64,000 nt of DNA from the NCBI GenBank assembly GCA_965222175.1, contig OZ244938.1, forward strand, positions 3,534,001 through 3,598,000. The letters run 5' to 3'. The translations under genes were made by a program, and so were the position numbers. Numbering within the stretch: position 1 is the stretch's first letter; the number at the start of each line of letters is the position of its first letter. The DNA is from NORP240 sp965222175. GTDB lineage: Bacteria > Pseudomonadota > Gammaproteobacteria > Pseudomonadales > Pseudohongiellaceae. A model generated the notes under the pieces. The model was given only the letters and a program-made list of their open reading frames with translations. It was not told the DNA's origin and did not search any database. Positions 35,877-43,955 of this stretch are shown one piece after another.

Positions 35877-36647
35877 GTGGAAATCATAGAGAATTACGAC
35901 ACGCTGCTGGCTACCCTGGCCCTCACCATGGGGGCTTCCTGGGCCAGCGGCATCAATCTCTACGCGGCGCTGCTGGTGCTTGGCCTGGGCGGCATGACCG
36001 GCAGCATCGACCTGCCCCCGGACCTGGCCATGCTGGCCAATCCACTGGTGATTGGGGCTGCCGGCATCATGTACGTCGTTGAATTCGTGGTGGACAAGGT
36101 TCCCGGCGTTGATTCCGCCTGGGACGGGTTGCAAACGTTTGTCCGCATCCCGGCCGGCGCCTTATTGGCGGCTGGCGCTGTGGGCGATGTCTCCCCGGCA
36201 ATGGAGATCGCCACGGGGGTCATGGGCGGCAGCCTGGCAGCAACCAGCCACTTTACCAAGGCCGGAACCCGGGCACTGATCAATACCTCACCGGAGCCTG
36301 TGACCAACTGGGGCGCATCCCTGACGGAAGACCTGGCGGTATTCGGCGGACTCTGGGTTGCCCTGAATCATCCGCTGGTGTTTCTCGTGCTCCTGGTGCT
36401 GTTCGTCGCCATGGCCATCTGGCTGCTGCCCAGAATCTGGCGGCTGTTGAAAGCCATTTTCCGCAAAATAGGCGGCTGGCTGGGTCTCGGGGACGGGGGC
36501 AAAGCCGCCGCCGCGACGGCGGAACCCGGCCCGGACAACCCACGGGACATCGCCGAACAGATTGTCGCGCTGCAGAAGCTCCACGCGGCCGGAACCCTCA
36601 GTGACGACGAGTTCGAGCAGGGTAAAAACCGGCTGTTGAAAGGCTGA
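35877..36647 (+). CDS. DUF4126 membrane protein with SHOCT-like tail
   Basis: A 256-residue protein starting at GTG 35877 with AGGAGA six bases upstream. The first 190 residues match DUF4126: LATLALTMGASWASGINLYA, ANPLVIGAAGIMYVVEFVVD-KVPGVD, then repeated hydrophobic segments, the last VFLVLLVLFVAMAIWLLPRI. The tail IAEQIVALQKLHAAGTLSDDEFEQGKNRLL is a SHOCT-type short helical domain (given here only as a description of the stretch near residues 225-255). Role unknown; DUF4126 proteins are predicted inner-membrane proteins. Confidence 0.82.
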   Translation: MEIIENYDTLLATLALTMGASWASGINLYAALLVLGLGGMTGSIDLPPDLAMLANPLVIGAAGIMYVVEFVVDKVPGVDSAWDGLQTFVRIPAGALLAAGAVGDVSPAMEIATGVMGGSLAATSHFTKAGTRALINTSPEPVTNWGASLTEDLAVFGGLWVALNHPLVFLVLLVLFVAMAIWLLPRIWRLLKAIFRKIGGWLGLGDGGKAAAATAEPGPDNPRDIAEQIVALQKLHAAGTLSDDEFEQGKNRLLKG

Positions 36648-36662
36648 TTACAGCGACGCCGC

Positions 36663-38351
36663 TCAGTCTTCGTCCAGATGATGCCGGGCATCCACCGGCC
36701 GCATCAGCCCATTGCAGATCAGCGCCACCGCCAGCAGGGCGGCCATCAGGTACATGGTGCTGTTGTACAGGCCGCTGGTGGGGTCCGGGGTCCCCGGCGG
36801 CGCGATTTCCATCAGGCGGGCGATGTTCACCGAATTCTGGGCCACCAGCTGATCAAGCTGCTCCATGGAAGCTCCGAACTGGGCGCGGAACACCGCCGGA
36901 TCGATCACCTGCACCAGGTCGTTGATGGCGCCATTGACAGAATTCTGACGCAGCGACGTAATTGCCAGTGGCCCCAGTACGCCAGCGGTGCTCCAGGCGG
37001 TGAGAATCCGACCATGTATGCCGCCGACATAGCGGGTGCCGAAAATATCGGCAATGTAGGCCGGGATGGTGGCGAAGCCTCCGCCGTACATGGTGAAGAT
37101 CACCATCGTCGCCGCGTAGAAATAGACCAGCCACACCACGCTTGGACTGACGCTGACCTGTCGGGCGGCCAGCGGAATGGACAGGTATAACAGAATGCCC
37201 AGTACAAAAAATACCCAGTAGGTGTTCCGCCTGCCGATGTAGTCCGAGGCACTGGCCCAGATAAACCTGCCAACCATGTTGAATGCGCTGATCATTACCA
37301 CGTAAGTGGCGGCAAAAGCGGCATCCACGATCTGCGGCAGGGTGGAGCCGAATATTTCCGTAATCATGGTACGGGCGACTCCCAGCACACCGATACCGGC
37401 AGTCACGTTCAGGCACAGGACAACCCACAACTGGTAGAACTGCGGTGTCTTCAGTGCCTGGTCAATGTCCACGTTGCGGGTGGATATCAGCGCCGAGCGG
37501 GATTGCGGATCCGGTTCCTGCCAGCCTGCCGGCTTCCATCCCGGGGCCGGCAGTCGGTAGGAGAACGCGGCAATGAGCATGACCACCAGGTAGAGCAGTC
37601 CCAGCACGGCAAACGTTTCTGCCACGCCCGCGGCGCCACTGTCCACCAGGTAAACCCCTTCAGGTCCGGGTACCGTCATATTCCTGATTTCGTTGGCACC
37701 GACGACCACAACCTCCCGCAGCTCGCCACCGAATTCGGCGAAGCGTCGACCGGACTGGGTGACAAGACTGACGTCGGCAGTCGTTCCCAGGTAATCCGGG
37801 GCGCGGTAAAACAGCCGGATGAAATATTCCTTCAGGGGGGTGCCGATCATGGCCCCGCCACCGAAGCCCATGATGGCCATGCCCGCCGCCATGCCCCGCC
37901 GATCCGGAAACCAGCGGATCAGGGTACTGACCGGGGAAACATAGCCCAGGCCGAGCCCACAGCCGCCGATGACACCGTAACCCAGGTACAGCAGCCACAA
38001 CTGGTGGGTCACTATCCCGGCGGCTCCCACCAGGTAACCTCCACCCCAGCAGAGTGCCGCCACCATGCCAACAACCCGGGGTCCAACGCGCTCCAGCCAC
38101 TTACCCCCGAAGGCGGCGGCCAGGCCGAGAAAGACAATAGCGACAGTGAAAACCCAGACTACCTGGCTGAGGCTCCAGTCTTCCGCCGCCGGCGCAACGA
38201 CACCGTAGACCCGGGTCAGGGACGGATTGTAAATACTCCAGGCGTATACCGACCCGATGCACAGATGAATGGCGACGGACGCCAGGGGAACCCGCCACCG
38301 ATTGTAGCCGGGCGGAGCAGTGATTCGTTCCCTGGATAACAGTCCGGCCAT
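36663..38351 (-). CDS. OFA-family (oxalate/formate antiporter-like) MFS transporter
   Basis: About 562 residues from ATG 38351, chosen because GGGAG stands six bases before it; the frame stays open 21 bases further to a TTG. The start RWRVPLASVAIHLCIGSVYAWSIYNPSL is the OFA signature first helix. Twelve TM helices are present, with a large periplasmic loop at about residues 190-240, and a second acidic-polar segment near the C-terminus (ENSVNGAINDLVQVID region). OFA members carry oxalate, formate or other small organic acids. The gene is isolated between DUF4126 (convergent) and GST, and the substrate is not predictable. Confidence 0.88.
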   Translation of the reverse strand: MAGLLSRERITAPPGYNRWRVPLASVAIHLCIGSVYAWSIYNPSLTRVYGVVAPAAEDWSLSQVVWVFTVAIVFLGLAAAFGGKWLERVGPRVVGMVAALCWGGGYLVGAAGIVTHQLWLLYLGYGVIGGCGLGLGYVSPVSTLIRWFPDRRGMAAGMAIMGFGGGAMIGTPLKEYFIRLFYRAPDYLGTTADVSLVTQSGRRFAEFGGELREVVVVGANEIRNMTVPGPEGVYLVDSGAAGVAETFAVLGLLYLVVMLIAAFSYRLPAPGWKPAGWQEPDPQSRSALISTRNVDIDQALKTPQFYQLWVVLCLNVTAGIGVLGVARTMITEIFGSTLPQIVDAAFAATYVVMISAFNMVGRFIWASASDYIGRRNTYWVFFVLGILLYLSIPLAARQVSVSPSVVWLVYFYAATMVIFTMYGGGFATIPAYIADIFGTRYVGGIHGRILTAWSTAGVLGPLAITSLRQNSVNGAINDLVQVIDPAVFRAQFGASMEQLDQLVAQNSVNIARLMEIAPPGTPDPTSGLYNSTMYLMAALLAVALICNGLMRPVDARHHLDED

Positions 38352-38406
38352 CGCTTTCTCCCACCCTTGCAATTATTGTTGTCTGGCAGTGCCTGGCAGC
38401 GGGTCG

Positions 38407-39033
38407 TCAGGTGTTGCCGGCCAGCTTTTCCTCGTTAATGCGAATTGCTTCGCGGTACGCCGGGCGGTCCGTCGCACGTGCCACGTAGTCCACGAACTCC
38501 GGGCGCTTTTCCACCGAATCGAAGCCCATGCCCCACTCCAGGTGCGAAGCAAGATAGACATCTGCCGCCGTGAAACTGTCGCCACACACATACGGCGTGT
38601 TCTGCACCGCCTGGGCAATGGCATCCAGCACCTCCCCGTGACTGCCGAAGCCGACAGTGCCCTTGCGCTCTTCCGGGACTTCCCACCCCAGTGATCTTGC
38701 CGTAATGGTCTGTTCCAGCGGCCCGGCGGCAAAAAACAGCCAGCGGAAAAAAGCCGCCAGACCCGGGTCGTCTGCCGCGGGAATCAGCTTTTTGTCCGGG
38801 AATCGCGCGGCCAGGTAGGCACAAAGAGCGGGTGTCTCGGTGACCACGCTGCCGCCATGGGATAAGGCCGGAATCTTGCCCATGGGATTGACGGCAAGAT
38901 AGTCAGCTGAGCGCGTTCCCCGGGGCCCGTATTCCAGCCACACAGTTTCGTAGGGTTCATCCAGTTCTTCCAGCATCCAGTGCGCGATGCGTCCCCGGGA
39001 TTGGGGATTGGTATAGAACACCAGGTCTGTCAT
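38407..39033 (-). CDS. Glutathione S-transferase family protein
   Basis: A 208-residue cytosolic GST with GGAGG before ATG 39033. The thioredoxin-like N-domain reads LVFYTNPQSRGRIAHWMLEE, with NPMGKIPALSHG and TETPALCAYLA supplying the cis-Pro and the E-T glutathione contacts. The helical C-domain contains DSFTAADVYLASHLEWG. It probably conjugates or reduces electrophiles with glutathione. The catalytic residue of the active-site loop is probably Ser (PQSRG). A second GST, facing the other way, starts 513 bp beyond it. Confidence 0.9.
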   Translation of the reverse strand: MTDLVFYTNPQSRGRIAHWMLEELDEPYETVWLEYGPRGTRSADYLAVNPMGKIPALSHGGSVVTETPALCAYLAARFPDKKLIPAADDPGLAAFFRWLFFAAGPLEQTITARSLGWEVPEERKGTVGFGSHGEVLDAIAQAVQNTPYVCGDSFTAADVYLASHLEWGMGFDSVEKRPEFVDYVARATDRPAYREAIRINEEKLAGNT

Positions 39034-39545
39034 GGCCTTGCCTCCAATGTGCTGTTGTCATGGTCTGCCACCTGAATCCATGCCATCGATCTTACTGGAT
39101 CAGTGCGCCTGGCGGCCTGCGGTGCCGGTTATGCCATTTGCACAACGGGTCGGGGGCTTATTCTACGCCTTTCCTGGGCTGTCCCACAAAACCGTCAGTC
39201 GTGGACAGGTTTTTGATCGTTGCGCCAGGGTCCGCAAAGGCAACCGTAGAGCCTGGCCGGATGCATCCCCGACCATCGCAGGATAGACTGGAATCCCGGC
39301 AGGCACCGGGGCAGGACTCCCGCGTTGCGCCGCCGACCCTGCTTCATTTGCTGCTGGCAGATTGTTCAGGCCATACCGGCCATCCATAGTACTGTCTGCG
39401 ATTGTCACCGGATCCCGGGTCAGCGCCGGGGAAACCGACACCCTGGGGCCCCTTGCATACTGTTTTGCGTCCAGGCCGAAGGCTTGCGTACAATCCCCAA
39501 TCAGCCCAAGTACGCGGCTTCCCCGGGATATTCGGAGTCATTGCC
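39034..39545. other. Intergenic region between divergent GST genes
   Basis: This 512-bp gap should hold the promoters of both GST genes. Frames exist on both strands, but none has a convincing ribosome-binding site and composition. The plus-strand frame that runs into the second GST (from about 39402) lacks homology-like sequence before 39546. No hairpin terminator or repeat was seen. Confidence 0.4.
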
Positions 39546-40163
39546 ATGATTTTTTACTACGCCCCTTTCACCTGTGCCCTTGCCACCCAGATCGCCCTTG
39601 AAGAAGCCGGCGCAGACTACCAGCCAAGACCGGTTGATTTTCGCAAAACCGAACAGCGCTCCGCTGACTACCTGAAAATCAATCCCAAGGGTCGGGTGCC
39701 GACCCTGGTAACGGAGCGGGGCATTATCACCGAGACCCCGGCGCTGCTGGCGTTTGTCGCCCAGACATTTCCGGAGAAAAACCTCGCGCCGGTCGATGAT
39801 CCGTTTGCCTTCGCGGAAATCCAGGCCTTCAACAACTACCTTTGCGCAACCGTTCACGTGGCCCACGCCCACCGCCTCCGGGGCAGCCGCTGGGTGGACG
39901 ACGACGCGGCCATCGAAGCCATGAAACGCAAAGTGCCACAGACCATGACCGAATGCTTCACTCTTATCGAGGAACAGATGTTCAGGGGACCGTGGGCTAT
40001 GGGCGACAACTATTCCATAGCTGACCCCTACCTGTTCACCATTGGCCAGTGGCTGGAGGGCGACGGCGTGGACATCGACCGGTTTCCCCGTGTTGCCGAC
40101 CACAGTCAGCGCATGCGCCAACGCCCCGCTGTGCAGCGCGCCCTGCAGGCTCAGCAGGTTTGA
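39546..40163 (+). CDS. Glutathione S-transferase family protein
   Basis: A 205-residue GST from ATG 39546 (an upstream extension of the frame is unlikely). The N-domain reads IFYYAPFTCALATQIALEEAG and then NPKGRVPTLVTERG and ITETPALLAFVA. The CALA loop places a Cys where beta- and zeta-type GSTs have their catalytic Cys or Ser. The C-domain has YSIADPYLFTIGQWLEG. Only about 30% similar by eye to the neighbouring GST, so not a recent duplicate. It ends 20 bp short of the convergent haloalkane dehalogenase gene. Confidence 0.9.
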   Translation: MIFYYAPFTCALATQIALEEAGADYQPRPVDFRKTEQRSADYLKINPKGRVPTLVTERGIITETPALLAFVAQTFPEKNLAPVDDPFAFAEIQAFNNYLCATVHVAHAHRLRGSRWVDDDAAIEAMKRKVPQTMTECFTLIEEQMFRGPWAMGDNYSIADPYLFTIGQWLEGDGVDIDRFPRVADHSQRMRQRPAVQRALQAQQV

Positions 40164-40183
40164 AGTCGTCCCCGAATGTCCCG

Positions 40184-41134
40184 TCAGACGGGATTGTCAT
40201 GGATGAACCGATTCAGCACCGCCGCCAGTTCCTCGCCCTTCTCCTCCTGCAGGAAATGGCCGGCGCCTGTTATGGTGGTGTGCTGCTGACCCCGGGCACC
40301 GGGGACCAGGCGCTGAAAGATACGATCGCCGCCACGGGTAATGGGATCGCTGTCACTGAAAGCGGTAAGAAAGGGTTTCTGCCAGCTGCCAAGGACCTGC
40401 CAGGCCGCCCTGTTGGCCGCGGCCGCCGGGTCGTCGGGGGTCACCGGCACCAGCAGCGGCAGTGCCAGGGGACCCGCTTTATAGCGGTGATCGGGAAACG
40501 GCGCGCAGTAGGCCGCGACAACCGCATCAGCCAGGTCGCCCGCACCCAGCGAAGCGGTCATGATTCTGCCGATATCCATGTCGCCCTGCTGCTGCATTCG
40601 TGCCACGCTGTGGCGCCAGGCCTGGAAGCCCTCGCTCAGCCTGCTGTCGCCGTTGGGTAACCCGCCGTTGGCGATCAGGATTCGACTGAAGCGCTCCGGG
40701 ACTTCGGCAGCAACCCGCAGGCCGATGAGACTTCCCCAGTCCTGGCCCATCAGCGTAATCCGGTTAAGGTCCAGTTGCTGCAACAGGGACTTGATGGCCG
40801 CCACGTGAAAGGCATAGCTGTGCTGTCGTATGTCCACCGGCTTGTCAGACCGACCGAATCCGATCAGGTCCGGGACTATCACTCGATGGGATTCCGCGGC
40901 AACCGGGTCTATCATTTTCCGGTAAAGATAGCTCCAGGTCGGTTCACCATGGAGCATGAGCACCGGGTCTCCGCGACTGTCTCCCTCGTCCAGGTAATGC
41001 AGCCGGAATTCCTGGAATTGCAGGTAATGCGGGGCAAACCGGTAATCCGCCAGGTCGGCAAAATTCCGATCCGGGGTGCGCAACACACCAGGACTGATGC
41101 CGGGGTCCTGGCCGGATGGGTTATCGGTAGTCAT
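40184..41134 (-). CDS. Haloalkane dehalogenase, HLD-I (DhlA/DhmA) type
   Basis: About 316 residues from ATG 41134, which has GGAGA five bases upstream; earlier in-frame ATGs give a basic extension not expected in the family. The HLD-I catalytic arrangement is visible: LHGEPTWSYLYRKM (Glu after HG), nucleophile in LMGQDWGSLIGLR, the late acid in FSDSDPITRGGD, and base His in TGAGHFLQEEKGEEL. An acyl-epoxide hydrolase role is excluded by the absence of the epoxide-hydrolase tyrosine pattern as far as I can see. Cytoplasmic. A second dehalogenase of a different subfamily lies about 8 kb away. Confidence 0.88.
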   Translation of the reverse strand: MTTDNPSGQDPGISPGVLRTPDRNFADLADYRFAPHYLQFQEFRLHYLDEGDSRGDPVLMLHGEPTWSYLYRKMIDPVAAESHRVIVPDLIGFGRSDKPVDIRQHSYAFHVAAIKSLLQQLDLNRITLMGQDWGSLIGLRVAAEVPERFSRILIANGGLPNGDSRLSEGFQAWRHSVARMQQQGDMDIGRIMTASLGAGDLADAVVAAYCAPFPDHRYKAGPLALPLLVPVTPDDPAAAANRAAWQVLGSWQKPFLTAFSDSDPITRGGDRIFQRLVPGARGQQHTTITGAGHFLQEEKGEELAAVLNRFIHDNPV

Positions 41135-41630
41135 TGCAGTCTCCATGGTTCGGTGGGCATCCCCGGCATGGACTTTGCCAACAGGGTCGGGTCTGGCCTT
41201 ACCACGGCAGCCCCAGCTGCGCACCGGGTAGCCGCCGGATCCTGATCCCCCGGCTGCCGAAGAAGAATACCACGTCAGAAAACAGCCGGAACCAGCGGGC
41301 CGTTGCCCGTGATCAGGGGTTTTCGGGGTCCTGTCCTGAAACCAGTGCGAAATACGGCGGGCCGTGATTTAATAGCGGGTTGTAGCCGGCTCTTCATGAA
41401 TACTCAGGTCATGAATGCTCAGGTCATGAATGCTCAGGATTTGCGCACATAGCCCGCCGGCCGGACAAACCCCGGCGCACTGCTTCTGCCCGCAATTCCT
41501 GCACCGGGACGGTTACCAGCACCAAGCCCGACAGCTGGGTCCGGGGTCAGCTTACGCGGGGTCGCTGGACTGCAACTTCGCGACCGTCAAGGGCAACTAA
41601 TAATACTGATCAACATCGAGAGGATTCACC
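41135..41630. other. Intergenic region upstream of lipoprotein phosphatase gene
   Basis: About 495 bp with no convincing gene. It contains the 15-bp tandem repeat at 41395-41439. The promoters of the divergent dehalogenase and lipoprotein genes should lie here. AGAGG just before 41631 is the ribosome-binding site of the next gene. Confidence 0.4.
41395..41439. repeat. 15-bp tandem repeat, 3 copies
   Basis: Units CATGAATACTCAGGT, CATGAATGCTCAGGT and CATGAATGCTCAGGA lie about 190 bp upstream of the lipoprotein phosphatase start. Each unit contains an ATG, but the following codons do not open a protein-like frame. Confidence 0.9.
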
Positions 41631-42194
41631 ATGTACCGACTCACTCCCAACCTGAACGGATTTTTGACAGGCCGGGCCACGCTGGTAGCGCTGTGCCTGG
41701 CTCTCCTGGCAGCCTGCAGCCAGGAACCGACAATCGACAACGACCTGCTGGCCGGGGCCGATATTCTCAATCTGCGTCAACCCGAAGCCTCGATAATGTC
41801 CAGTGGCCAGCCCACCGAGGAGCAGTTCAGCGTGCTGGCCGATGCCGGTGTCCGCCACATCATCAACCTGCGACCCCGGGATGAACAGGACTGGGACGAA
41901 GGCGCCCTGGTTCGCTCCCTGGGCATGGAATACCACTCTATTCCCGTTGCGGGCGGTGCCGGTGTGACCCGGGACAATGCCCAGGCCCTGTATGACCTGC
42001 TGGAAAGCGTCTCCGGCGAACCTGTGGTTATACATTGCGCCTCCGGAAACCGCGTTGGCGCGTTGATTGCCCTGTCTGCGCAACAGCACCAGGGCATGGA
42101 CGCCGACAGTGCGTTGCAGGAAGGGGAACGCTGGGGCCTGACCAGTCCCCGGCTGACACCGGTGGTGCGCACACGCCTGACTGAAACTCTTTAA
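41631..42194 (+). CDS. Lipoprotein with dual-specificity-phosphatase-like domain
   Basis: A 187-residue protein with a lipoprotein signal: hydrophobic VALCLALLAACSQ, where LAAC is the lipobox, so it is probably anchored in the outer or inner membrane facing the periplasm. The rest fits the small DSP/Blh (beta-lactamase-hydrolase-like) phosphatase family: SIMSSGQPTEEQFSVLADAG, HIINLRP, and the active loop VVIHCASGNRVGALIAL with the C-x5-R signature (Cys and Arg present). A periplasmic cysteine phosphatase is unusual but known in this family. Substrate unknown. Confidence 0.82.
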   Translation: MYRLTPNLNGFLTGRATLVALCLALLAACSQEPTIDNDLLAGADILNLRQPEASIMSSGQPTEEQFSVLADAGVRHIINLRPRDEQDWDEGALVRSLGMEYHSIPVAGGAGVTRDNAQALYDLLESVSGEPVVIHCASGNRVGALIALSAQQHQGMDADSALQEGERWGLTSPRLTPVVRTRLTETL

Positions 42195-42491
42195 ATCTGC
42201 CGGCAGCATTCTGACGGGACAGACGGTACCGCTGCACGCGTTCCGTCAGAAGCCGCCGTGGCGCTGGCACCGCGCTGATCTGGCGTGGTAATACCGGCGT
42301 AACATCTGTTTATCAAGATAGCCGGCGATGTACTATAATCCCGGTCTGTCATAATAGGCGGCGTCGGCCAGCGCTCCGATGCCCGGGATGGCGGGCGGAT
42401 TGCCCGCCGTCGTCAAACCCATCAACTAATGGCGCGGGCACCCGGTTATCACCGGTGCCGACCACATTCAGGGACTAATGAGGAGAACACT

Positions 42492-43655
42492 ATGTTTCGC
42501 AAACTGTTATTACTTGCCGGCGGCGGATTGTTACTGTCCATTGCCAGCCTGGCCAGTGCCCAGGCCGATCGAATTTACTTCGCGGCACAGCACGATTATC
42601 GCGTGGAGACCGTCGCTGAAGGCCTCGTGCACCCCTGGTCCATGGCCTGGCTGCCCAATGGCGATCTGCTGATTACGGAGAAACCGGGGCGTCTGCGCAT
42701 TGTCAGGGATGGGCAACTGCTGCCGGAAGCCGTCCCCGGAACGCCGGAAGTGCTGTACAACGGTCAGGGCGGACTGTTCGAAGTCATTCCCCATCCTGAT
42801 TTCGACGAAAATCGATGGCTGTACCTGAGCTTCGCCAAGCCGGTAGGCGACAACTCCACCACTGCCATTGTCCGCGGGCGATTCGAAAATGATCGCCTGA
42901 CCAACGTGGTGGAAATTTTTGCCGCCAACGCCAATGGCCGACCGGGTCACTACGGTGGCAAGATCGTCTTTGACGACGAGGGCTACCTGTTTCTGACCCT
43001 GGGCGATCGCCAGGCGCCGTCCACCGGTGACCTGAGCGCCCATCCTGCCCAGGACACTACCAACCACGCCGGTGTCATCGTGCGCCTCAACGACGACGGC
43101 AGCGTACCCAGCGACAATCCCTTCGTCGGCAGAAGCGATGCTCTCCCGGAAATCTGGAGCTACGGCCATCGCAGCCCCCAGGGACTGGCCATTCATCCGG
43201 AGACCGGTGATGTCTGGATGACCGAGCACGGCCCCCAGGGTGGCGATGAGCTCAATCTCATCGAAGCCGGCGCCAACTATGGCTGGCCGGTTGTAGGTCG
43301 GGGCCTGAACTACGTGTCAGGCAGCCCCATACACGCCACCATCCACCAGGAAGGCACCACCCAGCCGGTACGGTTCTGGGTACCTTCCATTGCCACGTCA
43401 GGCCTGATGATTTACGACGGCGACGAGTTCCCCATGTGGCAGGGCAACATCTTTGTCGGCGGCCTGGTCGGTGAGCAACTGGCACGCCTGCAGTTGACCG
43501 ACGATTACAGGTCCGTGCTTGTCGAAGAGACGCTGGCCTATGGCATGGGTCGCATCCGCGATGTACGCCAGGGTCCGGATGGATACATCTACCTGGCCAT
43601 TTCCGATCGCCGGGGCGAACCAACTGAGATTGTTCGCCTGGAGCCGCTGGACTGA
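42492..43655 (+). CDS. Soluble aldose sugar dehydrogenase (PQQ-type, YliI-like)
   Basis: Exported six-bladed beta-propeller enzyme of about 387 residues oxidising aldose sugars with PQQ. ATG 42492 has AGGAG seven bases upstream; the signal peptide is LLLLAGGGLLLSIASLASAQA. Family landmarks include GLVHPWSMAWLPNGDLLITE, GQGGLFEVIPHPDF, the catalytic-His region RPGHYGGKIVFD, WSYGHRSPQGLAIHPETGD and MTEHGPQGGDELNLIEAG. Full length. No pqq genes are in the window. A strong terminator follows. Single gene. Confidence 0.93.
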   Translation: MFRKLLLLAGGGLLLSIASLASAQADRIYFAAQHDYRVETVAEGLVHPWSMAWLPNGDLLITEKPGRLRIVRDGQLLPEAVPGTPEVLYNGQGGLFEVIPHPDFDENRWLYLSFAKPVGDNSTTAIVRGRFENDRLTNVVEIFAANANGRPGHYGGKIVFDDEGYLFLTLGDRQAPSTGDLSAHPAQDTTNHAGVIVRLNDDGSVPSDNPFVGRSDALPEIWSYGHRSPQGLAIHPETGDVWMTEHGPQGGDELNLIEAGANYGWPVVGRGLNYVSGSPIHATIHQEGTTQPVRFWVPSIATSGLMIYDGDEFPMWQGNIFVGGLVGEQLARLQLTDDYRSVLVEETLAYGMGRIRDVRQGPDGYIYLAISDRRGEPTEIVRLEPLD

Positions 43656-43716
43656 TGGCAGGAAAATGATCAGCGGGTCGTCAGGCACGCAGTCGATCTG
43701 ATCAGGATTTCTGATC

Positions 43717-43745
43717 AAAAAAAGGACCCTTCGGGGTCCTTTTTA
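43717..43745. terminator. Bidirectional intrinsic terminator
   Basis: A hairpin GGACCC / GGGTCC with a stable TTCG tetraloop is flanked by seven A before and five T after, so it can stop transcription in both directions. It ends the sugar dehydrogenase transcript on the plus strand and can also stop the minus-strand purC transcript. Confidence 0.9.
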
Positions 43746-43807
43746 TTTCGTTCTTCGTCGTTCGAACATCGGCCCGCTCGCCGCCGGGTCACCTGCCAGC
43801 GTGAAGT

Positions 43808-43951
43808 TCACTGAAGGTCAAATTGCCGGACCAGGGACAGCAGATCGCTGAGCACGTCGTGATCGCTCCAGTCAATTCGCAGGGGTGTTATGGTGAAGGT
43901 TCCGTGTTGCCAGGCCCGGGGATCGGTGCGGCTGCCCCCTGCTGGCTGCGC
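43808..43951 (-). pseudogene. 3' remnant of a surE-like gene
   Basis: A minus-strand frame of 47 codons ending at a stop at 43808-43810 reads TDPRAWQHGTFTITPL and RIDWSDHDVLSDLLS, which resembles the C-terminal end of 5'-nucleotidase SurE (pattern TDxxAxxxGxxSxTPLxxDxTD). The upstream part of surE is absent: the frame runs directly into the 3' end of purC, with only five bases between. It therefore looks like a fragment left by deletion. The match is by eye, and the region could also be chance coding-like sequence. Confidence 0.45.
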
Positions 43952-43955
43952 CAAT

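Noticed and set aside
39402..39545. Upstream extension of the second GST
   Set aside because: No ribosome-binding site at the earlier start, and the added 48 residues do not resemble GST sequence.
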